64,000 nt of DNA from Pezicula radicicola. Taxonomy: Eukaryota > Ascomycota > Leotiomycetes > Helotiales > Dermateaceae. Under the pieces are notes generated by a model. It was not told the DNA's origin, did no database searches, and saw only the letters and a list, made by a program, of their open reading frames with translations. How positions within the stretch are numbered: the first letter of the stretch is position 1; each line of letters starts with the position of its first letter. The position numbers and the translations under genes are program-made. Of this stretch, positions 50,075 to 64,000 are shown one piece after another. The stretch spans positions 744,001 through 808,000 of the forward strand of contig PDUO01000008.1 of the NCBI GenBank assembly GCA_003008705.1. Reading direction: 5' to 3'.

Positions 50075-50880
50075 TAAACTGAGAGGTAGGATGTCTTCGA
50101 TAGAATTTTGTTATATGTCAATTCTTATTGTTACATGCTCTTAACTTTGAGATGAGAGAGCGTACAATGCGATATTATAGTGATATATGCTTGCTCTGAG
50201 TTCATGGCTTGACAGAAGGTGATATTGTAAGGAGACTAACTTGCCGAATTTAATCGTTGGTCTCGCTTAAGCCTTCCTAATATGCGTTTTGTTTTTAGTC
50301 GGCGAAAGCAAGTTACGTAGGGAAGTGAGTTGTGTATTGTTTTTATATAAAAAAGCCACATCTAAAAATGCTTCTTTTATATAAAAAATGGTAGAAATTT
50401 TTCTAACAAAACCTCCACTCCTATAATATTCTCTTAAGAAAAATTCTTAAATTTCAAGGGGCCTAAGCGAGATCGATAATTATAGGGCATTGATATCAGT
50501 AGAAAACGGATCAGTCGATATCTGAGGAGAGTCATGAATAGGTGGAAGAAGTGCCTATTGATGCAAGTACCAAGATCATAAATTAAGCCTAAATAGCGTT
50601 ACGACAAAGATCCGTCTAATAGTAGACATAGTACAAACTTTATGGTCCATCTACTAAGTCTGTATCTGCAATGCTGACTTGAAGGCAGTCTCTACGTCAG
50701 ATCGTTTGAAGCCTGGGGCGCGGCCTAAAATGACAAGCCCGTTTAGAAGCACTGATATCTATTAACAATGACTGCCACGATTAGAAGAGAGGTATCGGCT
50801 GTGACTGGACTCACTAGTAAAGAAGCATTCCACATCAAGAATGTATCGCAATACGCTGGGAGAGGTCAATCTTCTGGTTT
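50075..50880. other. Convergent intergenic region
   Basis: About 800 bases. Contains a tandem-like pair of TTTTATATAAAAAA words at 50340 and 50373 and copy 2 of the dispersed repeat. No gene. Confidence 0.45.
50543..50630 (+). repeat. Dispersed repeat, copy 2
   Basis: Partner of 47545-47636; see that entry. Direct orientation, diverged. Confidence 0.5.
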
Positions 50881-52360
50881 CTAAGGCCAGTCAGTAATCA
50901 TTTCAAACTCGAAATTGTCGTAAGGCCTACTACCTGTCAGTGTGATCTCGCCTGGTAACCTTGGGCTTTGGAGAGGCTTGTCTAATTCGTCACGTAGGCT
51001 ATGATCATTTGTATACGTCGATTGATTGAGTGCAGGAACACATATCTTTGCAAACAAGGAAGACCGGTCTAGAATGACCCCTTTCTCTTCCAGATATCCT
51101 TGAACGTCTTGACAATCAAACCATTCGCCGTCAAATCCAAATAGTTTGAGGTAGGTCTGAGGGGTTTCTGACCCTGTTTCCTTTGATGTCTCACCTGTTG
51201 GCAAGACACCGAGTATCCGTCTAGGAAGACGCATATTCGAAGGATAAATGGGATGTCCGCCAGCATCCTTGCGCGGGTAGTGTGTTCCAGCTCCCCCAAT
51301 ACAATAGAACGGGAGGGTCGGAAGTTCCAGCGGATCTTTGATTCCGGCGCGGATAAGTTTCTTGAAATAAGGAGACATTTTCATTTTGTCACGTATACAA
51401 GGAACTAACCGGAAAACATGGTAGACGGCTGTTGGATCCGAGCCAGGATCGATGAACAAGCGGTATGCATGCTCTAAAGAATAACGATGGAGTCTCCGAG
51501 AGAATATTGTCTCATGGAAACTGTATGTAATGGGAACACGTTGTCCAAGTAGTCTTTCTGTATTTCGAAATTCCGGAAACGCAGGTCTTCCCATCTCCTC
51601 CTTATTCATGGGACCCGATAAGTAGCGTCTCTGTACTCGAGCTTCTCTACTCTGTGTATGCTCGGGGGCTAGATGCAGTTCTGGACTTTTGCCGCTAGAT
51701 TTGTCTGAGACTTGATAACCAAATATTAGGGAATTGTCGCTATGATTACCTTTGTCGTTTGCTTGTATAGCGCCTTTATCTGGGCCGACACTGCTCTTGG
51801 GGCTTTGATGTGTCGAAGTTCGACTGAGTTGCTCAAGCTCAGGAGCTAAATGGCGTCGCATTTCATGTAGGCGCATAAAAAGGTCTGGATGAGCGATGTG
51901 CACGTCCGACTGGATCGCGATATTATTACATTCAGAGAACAGCTCCGCTATTTTCTCGATTTTCCTTTCAAGCTCGACTATATGTGTTTTGCAGCTTTGG
52001 AGAGTCGCTTCTTTCTTGAGCCTATATGTTTTCTGTGCGCGTCGGATCTGTACTCGACGCTCCTATTGCGGGCGTTAAACAAGACGTGGAATCATTGTCA
52101 GAGAAACTACGTACCTGGGACAATACCGCTGCGCCAGGAGCGTCGAGTCTTGGTCTTCCACGCTTTCTGGCAGAATAGACTTGGCCTCTATCGGCGATCT
52201 GAATCTCTAGACTATCGAAGTTTTCAATCGTATCCTTCGCTGCTATGACACCGTGCTCGAAGGTGTTGGCTGAAGGGTTGCTTCTCCCCTGAGCGTGATC
52301 AGGCTCGTGATAGCAATGGGCTGAGAATACGACTGGCGGTTGGCTATTCCAAGGTTCCAT
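50881..52360 (-). CDS. bZIP transcription factor, fungal type
   Basis: Two exons, 52360-52115 and 52062-50881, encode 475 residues. The basic region begins across the intron: SARKRGRPRLDAPGAAVLSQ then ERRVQIRRAQKTYRLKKEAT, followed by a leucine-zipper-like helix LQSCKTHIVELERKIEKIAE and LFSEC. The RRAQ-Y-RLKK order with a preceding AT-hook-like KRGRPR is typical of a filamentous-fungus bZIP subgroup. The remaining 300 residues carry a C-terminal region of unknown role, including SFHETIFSRRLHRYSLEHAY, LPFYCIGGAGTHYPRKDAGG and FDGEWFDCQDVQGYLEEKGV, probably a regulatory domain. It would be nuclear. Targets are unknown. The intron at 52114-52063 is needed, as the read-through frame stops early. 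Confidence 0.85.
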
Positions 52361-56081
<3,721 letters not shown>

Positions 56082-56545
56082 ATAGATAGATGAAATAAGA
56101 TCTACATCTCATCAGTTACAGAACAATGCCCAGAGATTCGCCTGCATTATCATAAAAGTCATGTCTTACTTTATTTGTTTGTTCTGCTTGTTAGTAGTGC
56201 TCTAGTTTGGAGTCTGGAGAATATCCCGTTATTTTGTAAATAAGCATTTACGTCTTTAAAGTAAGGTAGTTTATAGGAATTACCTACCTATGTTTATATT
56301 TCGCTTTTATTCTATAGAGTGAGTACTATTACTATAGTATAACTCTTATCTAGGATACTAGAGGGTATACAATTCCTAAAGGTAAACGATTTCTTTCTTA
56401 AATATGTAAAGACCAGAGTTATCTAGTTGGCCTTAAGTAGAGCATGAATTATAACTGTAGAAATTACAACCCTACTAGTATTCAGTCTCTGTATCGCCTT
56501 TCCACCCCCTTTCTTGATAAGTGCTTGAGAACGGGACATTGATGG
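56082..56545. other. Intergenic, TA-rich
   Basis: About 460 bases; 56240-56460 is strongly TpA-rich and looks like mutated repeat sequence. No gene. Confidence 0.4.
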
Positions 56546-56599
56546 ATGGGCATTGTTAGTTTCATATCCTACATTCTCTGCGTCTTCCGTCTAGATGTC

Positions 56600-56914
56600 T
56601 ATCGTGGCACCTTCAGCACATCCCACTTCTGTGTGCGCCAAATGCTATCGCTCACGGAACATAGACCTAAGCATTCGAAATTGCAGAGTCTATCATCGGC
56701 AGCGGGCCTTTTGACCAAAAAGATAGGGCTCGGGTCAAGGAACTTGTGGCATGCCTATGGTCAGAAGAATTTCACTTATTGGCCTGCTTATAATGAAAGT
56801 GTGAATGGGATTAATTTCGTGTTTAAGGATGAGGACTCTTGGGCTGAAGAGGATACTTTTAGAAAGGAGTCTATTGATTGGTTGATTGAGACGCAGGCTG
56901 GAAGATGTCAATGA
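56600..56914 (+). pseudogene. Carboxylesterase-like C-terminal remnant
   Basis: An open frame here ends WPAYNESVNGINFVFKDEDS, WAEEDTFRKESIDWLIETQA. This pattern, a W-P-Y segment then NFVF, then a D-T-R-K acidic stretch and a final hydrophobic Ile/Leu helix, resembles the end of fungal type-B carboxylesterases. There is no nucleophile elbow and no preceding conserved block, so it is at best a 3' end left from a larger gene. A complete esterase with a different C-terminus is present 3 kb to the right. Alternative: an unrelated small protein. Boundaries are approximate. Confidence 0.35.
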
Positions 56915-57001
56915 GAAAGTTGGAGGTCTATGGGTAGATTTGAGACGATGAGATAGCTTTCGGTAGGAGGCCAATTAAGGTAGACTATCGTGCAATTGTA
57001 C

Positions 57002-57101
57002 TTAAGAGATCATTTTGATTGAGACTATATGTCAAGTTATTTTACTCAAGTCCCTCTCTTATATCTCAAGAGATAAGTAGGCATTCAAAATGATCTCTTA
57101 A
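57002..57101. mobile_element. MITE-like palindrome with 17-base terminal inverted repeats
   Basis: The left arm TTAAGAGATCATTTTGA is exactly matched in reverse complement by the right arm TCAAAATGATCTCTTAA, enclosing about 66 bases. Both arms begin with TTAA, which could be a piggyBac-type target duplication plus 13-base inverted repeats. A related copy lacking the left arm is at 46325-46381. No coding capacity, so it would be non-autonomous. Confidence 0.65.
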
Positions 57102-57157
57102 AAAGCAGTTGACACGGTTATATCTAAGATTTAGGGTCCAACAACCCTAAAATCCTT

Positions 57158-59362
57158 TCAGAGACTAGGAATATCGAGGTTATAGTCAAGATGAAAACCT
57201 CCAGCTGTCGATGGTCCAGATTGTTGTTCTCCCCAAAGTGGCCATGCCTGATTCCACTGGTTAAAAATCGAGATTGAGAGCTCGTGTGGGAACTCCATAT
57301 CTTCTAACGGTTGTGAATATTGTTGAGGAACATCTTGCGAATGAGATAGTTGTTGTAAACCGAGCGCTGCTGCCTCAGCTTCATGACCTGTGTTTCTATG
57401 GACTTCACGATCTTCTGTTTCCACGATCCGAGCGTCGCCCTCTTCTTGGATAGGAGAAACTCCCGAAGGATCGTGTATAGAAGCCTCAAGGGCTTCAAAG
57501 TCTGCTCGTGTCTTACCTTGGAAACGTTGACTATCTTTACTAGCTTTGATGTAGAAATTTCGAGTGTGTATGATGGTTTTGAACTACTCAAAGTATTAGA
57601 TAACAAGCATACAATGGAGTCCTCATTGCTTACCCATCCGTTTCCCATTTTCCAGGTGTTCTTAAAACGCGACAACCATTGAATATTGATTTCGAGTGAT
57701 TTTGCTGCGAATGGTATGCACTTCCCATGGTTCATTCGCGGAAAACTCGATACATAGGCATTCATGATTGCGGCAGAAAAGGCACAAAATCCAGTGAACG
57801 GTGTAAGTAAAGACGTGCCAAATTCATCCAATTGCTGCAGCAACTTTGTGATCTGCGTTGCGGAGTTAAAAATTTGATCAGCTCTATCTGCCCACCAACC
57901 CTCAGGAGCAGCGGATTCTAAATGTGGTGGATCAACAGGACCTTGGGGTTCAGATTGAGGAGTTGGGAGAAACGGAATATATTCTCGGCTCAGAAACAGC
58001 ATGCTATAACAGTCAATACAGCTAGGCCAATCACATCTTGCAAGACTTACCTGATATAGTAAACCAAGTTAATGAAAACAAATTTTTCTCCATGACCAAG
58101 TGATACATGGCTAGCGATATGAACCTCTGGATACTTCATTCGCTGATGCTGCATCTTTCTCCAGCTTTCCAGTTTATCATACAGATCTTTCCACGGTGAT
58201 CCTGGAGTCCAGGGACAGTTTGCTAAAGTTGTCATCCCAGGTTGCCGTCTCCCACCATTGGTCACCCACTTAAGAATGCAAGCCCAAATATCAAATCCTC
58301 TGACCAAAATACTGTAGCTATAATCAATGCTATTATGAAGACCTTCGTGAATATCACTAATATAAACCCGCGGGTCTGAGGATTGCCCAAAGGCAAAGTC
58401 TTGATCTCTAACAGGTAAATGAATGCACATCTGCTCGAGGGGAAGAGTGAATGGCTGGCCTTTTCCGCAGGCAACAAGTCGATCCATGATGAAGCAGCTC
58501 CAGTATGTACGATTGTAAATCTCTTGTTCCAATTCACTAAGCTTCGTCGGTCCCCTCATAGTTTCCAGAGATTGTATCATTCGTATTGCGTTTCCTACAA
58601 CTGTCAGTCAGCAGCTACAGTAATACTCTACGGACCGTGCATATCCCCAGACTCTGAGAATATCTTGACGATTCCAAACTTACCCGTCGTCATCCATGCT
58701 CCATATCCCCTCCCATTTCCCCACTCATACATGGCGAATATGAGGAGAGTCTGGACTGTAACCAGCTTTGGCGGTTCTAGTAATACTCCGGGAAGCCGGG
58801 TTCTAACATATGTTGCATAATCATCCTGGTGAGTAGTAGAGCACAGAGCCATAATTGCAACTTTGAACAGCAGGCTCGTAGCGTCTTCAGAATCAGAATC
58901 AAATGTTCCGAGATGCAGAAAGCTCAATTCGGGGAATTTCTGATGAAAGTGCAAAGCAGCTTGAAGAATATCGGTTCTCGGTGTAATTTTACAAATGTCA
59001 TTGGCTCTGATATCTGGGCTGATTATTGGCGACGGACTCGGGATGAAGGTCGCATTATCAGCCTCAACAATTTCCTCCGTATGAGCAACTTCAACAGTAC
59101 TACTTGTTGGCGCTTGAGATTGCAAGGGCGTCTTATGTCTTTTCCTCCTGATGGAGGATATGTTGGGGCCAGACAGAAAGCACTCTCCTTGAGATGTTCG
59201 TCCGGTCCTAAGACAGTTCCGACATGGTGCTACTCCTTCATGTATACATTTGATCTTAGATTTCCTATTCTTAATTTAGCCCCTCATTGCCGCTTCTCGC
59301 ACTTTGAAGAAGGTTGCAATCACGAACCTGCACCAAGCACATGCAATTGTCGTGCGTACCAT
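57158..59362 (-). CDS. Zn2Cys6 transcription factor with fungal-specific regulatory domain
   Basis: Five exons, 59362-59328, 59264-58684, 58594-58051, 58003-57634 and 57511-57158, encode 627 residues. The zinc cluster is completed only when exon 1 is spliced: TIACAWCRKSKIKCIHEG then APCRNCLRTGRTSQGEC. A middle homology region follows with TVQTLLIFAMYEWGNGRGYG, then ELEQEIYNRTYWSCFIMDRL, the block of the fungal-specific transcription factor domain. The C-terminal tail is rich in Gln, Ser and Trp. The last junction, GGGTAAGC to GGTAAG, is the only one restoring frame and is less certain than the others. It starts 405 bases from the carboxylesterase in the opposite direction and may regulate it. 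Confidence 0.85.
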
Positions 59363-59767
59363 TCTATGTCGGCTTGCAGTTCCCACTCCTATTCAAAATG
59401 GGTCTTTCTGAATCCTTCTGCACTTCGCATCTGGCCTTGAAGCTCCTCGGGTTTCGCTGGACCTTGGTTGTCGGATCTTCCGTTCGGTTCGGGGACTCAA
59501 GGTAAATTTATCTCTCCGCAGATACGAGTCAGCATCTCGATCGTCGAATTAGGGGGCCCTGAAGCTAAGCGAAAGCCGACGCTCTGGTGGATTGGGCCGT
59601 GTGAGATGCTATCTTGCTATCTCGCTATCTCATTGCGTTTGTGTCGGCTAATAAACATACTGTATCTCACATCAGATGGGATCTTCAAAGGCAACTCAAG
59701 GCTTCTTGATCAGTGAAAAGTCCCGATTCTCTAGTGCAGACATTCTAGAATATAGTTGCAACCAGCC
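59363..59767. promoter_or_regulatory. Bidirectional promoter, regulator/esterase
   Basis: A 405-base region between two divergent starts. No binding site was assigned; isolated CGG triplets occur but no clear inverted pair was seen by eye. Confidence 0.5.
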
Positions 59768-61582
59768 ATGAAATCAGACGAGATCCCAGAAATTAGCACC
59801 GTCGAAGTCCAGATTCCAAGCCTGGGCAAGATTAAGTATAGATGAAGAATCGTCAAGAACGTGACAAAAACTAATTCGTTAGACAGAGGTCTCTCCTTCA
59901 ACAACGAGACATGTCAGTATCTTGGAATTCCATACGCAGAAATCCCAGGTCGCTTTCGGAAATCAAGTCCCTCACCACCATGGAAGAATGGAGAGCATGA
60001 CGGCACAAAATTAGGACCATATTGTCCACAGCCACCTCGGGACTTCTATCCCATCCCTTCGGCTGAAAGACCATGGCTTGAGATGCCAATAGCAGACGAA
60101 TTCAACTGCCTAAATCTCAACATTTCAGTTCCTAGATTACCTTCCCAAGACGGCGCGCAACTACCTGTTATGGTATTCTTACACGGCGGGGCCTTCGCGT
60201 ATGCAATGGGTTCCTCTCCCATTTACGATGGTCGGATTCTAGCCAGTACCTCAGCCACCGTTCTTTCCAGACCAACCATCATCATTACCCTAAACTACCG
60301 TCTCGGCGTCTACGGATTTCTTGCTGGTCACGATTTAGAATCATACAACAAGACGAATGGAGAGTCAGGAGTTGGAAACTATGGAATCTGGGACCAAGTT
60401 ATTGCACTACGATGGATCCAAAAACATATTTCTGGCTTTGGAGGCGACCCGAAACAAGTCACACTTTTTGGACAAAGTGCTGGAGCAGTATCAGTACATT
60501 GTCACCTCTTTCGAGACGAACCATTATTTTCATCCGCAATACTACAATCTGGATTAATTAGATTATGCGGAGTCATGTCAATAGACGAATACCAAATTTG
60601 CTACGAGAAAATCCTCCTCGAGCTTGGAATAAGTCTTGAACTTCCACCTACCGAAAGAGTTACCCAACTCCTCGAAGTCGATACCGCCAAACTTACAGCA
60701 GCGATGATCCCAGTATTCATAATACCAGTAATTACAATGTCACTCTGCGATGACAAAGTTCTCATACCCTCCGGAATTCCCACATCATCATCATACAAAG
60801 AATTTAAGATTCCAAAATGGTGTTCAAGAATCATGATAGGAGATTGTTTAAACGAATGTATAATCTGGAATAAAAGTTGGGATAACCTATCACCAATTCC
60901 AATGACAACAAAGAATGCAGATCTCTCTTCACCTACAGCACCACTCCTTCTCAAAAAGATGGAATCTTTTCTTGGGATTGAAAAATCAAAGATAATAGCA
61001 GATTTATATGGCATCACGGAAACTTCAACACCGGAAGAGACCTTCGCAGCCTTGGAACGATTTACAAGTCATGGAATGTATTCTGCATTAAATTATTTTG
61101 CAGAAATATCTTCAATATCAACTTCTCCGGATATTTATACATGGCATTTCGATGTTCCATCACCATATAATAATGCATGGGGCGGAATGGCACATCATTC
61201 ATTTGATAATGTCCTAATCTGGTCCGTATTAAAACATACAGTACCAAAAGGACATCAGAAAATAGGAGAAATCATGGTTGAAGCGTGGGTGAAATTTGCA
61301 AATGGGGAAGAACCATGGGAGAGGTTTGAGGAGAAGAATCGGTGGATGGTGTTTAAGGAGAGTGGCGCTAAGATGATGAGGAGAGAGGAGGATGTGGGAA
61401 GGGGATATGAGATTTGGGATCGTTTGAATGAGTTGGATCTTGTGGGAGATCTTGCTGATTTGAGTGTTGAGTTATGTATTAGGAGAAGTGAATTGTTAAC
61501 TCCTGGTTTAGATACAACAGGCGGGGTTAAGGGGATACATGTTGAAGATGTAGATGCGGAGATTGCTATGAAAGTTATGTAG
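59768..61582 (+). CDS. Type-B carboxylesterase/lipase
   Basis: Two exons, 59768-59835 and 59887-61582, encode 587 residues. The first exon MKSDEIPEISTVEVQIPSLG is needed; the GTG that opens the longer plus-strand frame lies in the 51-base intron. Family signatures are FLHGGAFAYAMGSSPIYDGR, ITLNYRLGVYGFLAGHDLES, NYGIWDQVIALRWIQKHISG and the nucleophile elbow FGQSAGAVSVHCHL with Ser220. The likely catalytic His is in WGGMAHHSFDNVL. No signal peptide is present, so the enzyme is probably intracellular. It hydrolyses carboxylic esters of unknown structure. The gene switches from A/C-rich to G/T-rich near 61240. It lies between its divergent regulator and a permease. Confidence 0.9.
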
Positions 61583-61976
61583 ATTCATCGGTCCATTTAT
61601 TCAACAAACAAAGACCATAGGTTGAAAGCTGATATGCAGTTTAAGAGACAGATAAATTGCAATGAAAGTTATGGTCAATTTGTAGTAGCAACAGGTAAGA
61701 TCACTTTTACCCTGGCTAATGACTGAAATTCCTTGTGCCGAGACTTTCAATAGCCCATTGAAGAGTGGCGATAACAGTGTGATGTTCCTAAATGCTCAAA
61801 GAATTTCTCTTACGCGAGGAAGAAGATATGTTCATGTCTGTGAATATAATTCAAGATATACCATTAAGATTACAAGATATTTGACCACACTTTAATACCT
61901 AGAACCTCCATCTCAACTCTACAAGTGAAATCATAAGTCAGGTCATCATAAAGTGTTTCTCGTATATCAATCAAAA
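61583..61976. other. Convergent intergenic region
   Basis: About 390 bases between the ends of the esterase and the permease. No gene; AT-rich. Confidence 0.4.
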
Positions 61977-63605
61977 CTACCACCTATATCGAAACTTCAA
62001 CGAATCCTCCTTATCCGTTCTATCCAAGAACTCTTCATCCTCAACCAAAGCAGCCTCAACAACCTCTCTCGGTGCTGCCGCCAAAACTCTATCCCTCCTC
62101 ATATTCTCAAAGTAGTAATAACATCCAAGCCCCACCGAAAGGACCTGGCAAAGACAAATAGCAACTAACATAGCCCGACAACTAGTCCCATAATGTGGAG
62201 CTTCTGAAGTAATAAAAAGCTGCGGACTAACTATATTACCAACGCAGAACATGACGAACACTAGGAAAGTGGTGGTGATTTTCTTGGAGAAGCCTGCAAT
62301 GTTTGAAGAGATGAGACTGAGAAGAATGGCGTATGATGCTGGTACGCATAATAGAAACCACACGCCGACCATGCGTCCCCAGGTTGCGGATTGCGGAAGC
62401 ACTTGAAGTAGGATTGTACCAACGAAGGTAGGGAGTGAGACGAAAAACATAATGACCGTTCTGCCGTTGGTGAAGTACCAAGATAAGCCACCTGCCACGA
62501 GCATAGCGACACATTCCGTCCCACCGACTGGTAATGTCAAAAGCGTCGTTGTGAGACCTGAAAATCCCATTTCTTGGATGATGAGTGGAAGGAATGATCC
62601 TCCAATGTTAAGTAAATTGCCAATGCCGGCCCAAAATGTGATCATCCAGACTTGAGGATCTCGAAGAGCTTCTTTAGCTTGAGGCCATTTGAATTGCGAT
62701 GATTTGATACCAGTCCGGTTTTCCCGCAGACGCTCAACTGCGATAGATCTCTGTCGCTCATTGAGGAATTTGGCATTCAGTGGAGAATCAGGCAAGAACA
62801 GAAATACAACAATGGACCACGCAACCGTGAAACCGCCACAAATGAGGAACTAAAGAAATTCAGATTGTGCCACTTCAAAGCCTGATATTTTGAGGGCTTA
62901 CCACAAGTTGCCACTGTTTGACTGCGACAGAATTGATATGGCCAATGCCGTATGACAAAAGCCCACCTACAATAGCAGCGACTCCGACCATAAAGTACCA
63001 CGCCGTGCACCTTGTGCCTTGCTCTTGTCCTTTATAGAACATAGCTGTGATGGTAACCCAGCAAGGGCCGATACAAGACTCAAACACACCCATCAAGAAA
63101 CGAACAACAGCAAGACCAGCAAAGTTCTTACACACCGCGCAGAGCATAACCAACACACCCCAAATAAGGAGGTTGACAGATGCAAATTTTCCAATTGGGA
63201 GTTTCTGCATAAGATAGTTCGACGGTATTTCTCCAACAAGGTATCCAAAATAGAAGATGGAATTGGTCCATGAGTATTCCGTGCCAACCATGTCTAGATC
63301 TGTACGCATGCCGTAAACTGCAGCATAACTAATTGTGACTTTGTCAAGGTACTGAAGTCCGAAAGTGATGGCTAACTGGTATTTTCAGAATGAGAAATCC
63401 AATTCCAAGGATTCGGGCTTACGATCGGCATCAAACAAAGATCAATCTTCCAACGCACAGTATTCTCTTCCTCAGCCGAGTATTCAATATGGCCATGCTT
63501 GGCAAGAAATTGGAGTCCTAAGTCGGCATGACGATCGATAACCAATTCGCCCTTCTCCCGATCAACAGTATCAGCGCGAGTGACATTTTCAATTGCTAAA
63601 GACAT
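61977..63605 (-). CDS. MFS permease, DAL5/anion:cation symporter type
   Basis: Three exons, 63605-63423, 63375-62902 and 62849-61977, encode 509 residues. The start MSLAIENVTRADTVDREKGE gives an acidic cytoplasmic tail, then RWKIDLCLMPI and LAITFGLQYLDKVTISYAAV, the helix 1 block. Later parts are NSIFYFGYLVGEIPSNYLMQ, RFLMGVFESCIGPCWVTITA, GTRCTAWYFMVGVAAIVGGL and MITFWAGIGNLLNIGGSFLP. These match the allantoate/nicotinate-type symporter subfamily and differ from the permease at 17-19 kb, which belongs to another branch. It would take up an organic anion at the plasma membrane. Convergent with the esterase, it may import the substrate or the product acid. Upstream Met codons exist but break the composition. 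Confidence 0.9.
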
Positions 63606-64000
63606 TTTAAATGCCGGATTAATGTTGCAGAAAGACCACAGAACTGGCTTCCCCAAAGGACGTCGTCAGCCTACATATAAATCCAGTACGGCTTCTCTTA
63701 TCGACCCAGCGCAAGAATCAAGATAGCGGAAATAAGTATCATCCATAGAATCTTCAGTAAATTCTAGATAGCTCGAAATGTCAAATTAAAAATGTCAGAG
63801 ATAGGGTGTGGTATGACACCAAAAATGGGGGAGGGATCGAATCGAAAGCCGGTTCAAACGCGAAGGTAAAATACGTTCAAACCCGATACCCTAGCAGCAA
63901 GCGTATAATCGAACCACACTACGGCCTGTCCGGAACTACGACAGTAGGCTTTGAAAGCCCGAGGTTGAGTTAGGAAATGTAGCCGTTCCAACTCTAGTCA
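63606..64000. other. Upstream region of permease, window end
   Basis: About 395 bases with no gene recognised. A tRNA-like look (GGTTCAAA near 63855) did not fold into a cloverleaf by eye. Confidence 0.4.

Noticed and set aside
63826..63870. tRNA-like GGTTCAAA segment
   Set aside because: Arms do not pair into a cloverleaf.

Overview
The window looks like nuclear DNA of a filamentous ascomycete (Pezizomycotina). The genes are protein-coding, mostly split by introns of about 45-90 bases with GTAAGT-like donors, and sit singly on both strands with 0.3-2.8 kb between them. The families are typical of moulds: Zn2Cys6 regulators, a fungal bZIP, MFS permeases, a rhodopsin-like membrane protein, GH76 DFG5/DCW1, deuterolysin, fused arginine biosynthesis enzyme, PrpF-like and mpaB-like proteins. 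A leotiomycete is a reasonable guess but is inference. I saw no tRNA, rRNA or CRISPR. All gene models come from reading splice sites by eye and checking frame continuity.

Layout. 0-10 kb: a microsomal cytochrome P450, an APH-fold phosphotransferase, a decayed HNH-nuclease-like gene, a heavily mutated relic of a DUF3435 tyrosine recombinase (the family of Crypton and Starship captain recombinases), and a GMC oxidoreductase. 10-22 kb: a rhodopsin-domain membrane protein, a secreted beta-lactamase-like protein, a transaldolase paralogue, a DAL5-type MFS permease and a Zn2Cys6 regulator. 23-27 kb: a frameshifted class-I mannose-6-phosphate isomerase, a PrpF-like isomerase convergent with it, a frameshifted gene with a STAND-type N-terminal domain, and a small membrane-anchored protein resembling a deuterolysin prodomain. 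28-34 kb: a secreted deuterolysin, a P450 C-terminal fragment and a butanediol-type zinc dehydrogenase; related sequence lies upstream of each of the last two. 35-45 kb: an amino-acid/choline-type permease, a DHA1-type drug transporter, the GH76 cell-wall enzyme and the synaptobrevin SNARE. 45-53 kb: a long gene-poor stretch with degraded repeats, an mpaB-like oxygenase, a broken crotonase fragment and a bZIP regulator. 53-64 kb: the bifunctional ARG5,6 enzyme, an esterase C-terminal remnant, a MITE-like palindrome, and a likely small catabolic unit: a Zn2Cys6 regulator divergent from a type-B carboxylesterase, followed by a DAL5-type permease.

Core housekeeping genes (ARG5,6, synaptobrevin, GH76) sit among accessory catabolic and transport genes. 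The most unusual signals are the recombinase relic with C-to-T-type stop codons, and a repeated switch in many exons from A/C-rich coding sequence at the 5' side to G/T-rich at the 3' side, which restarts after introns. Several single-base frameshifts in otherwise intact genes fall in short homopolymers, so assembly error must be excluded before calling them pseudogenes.
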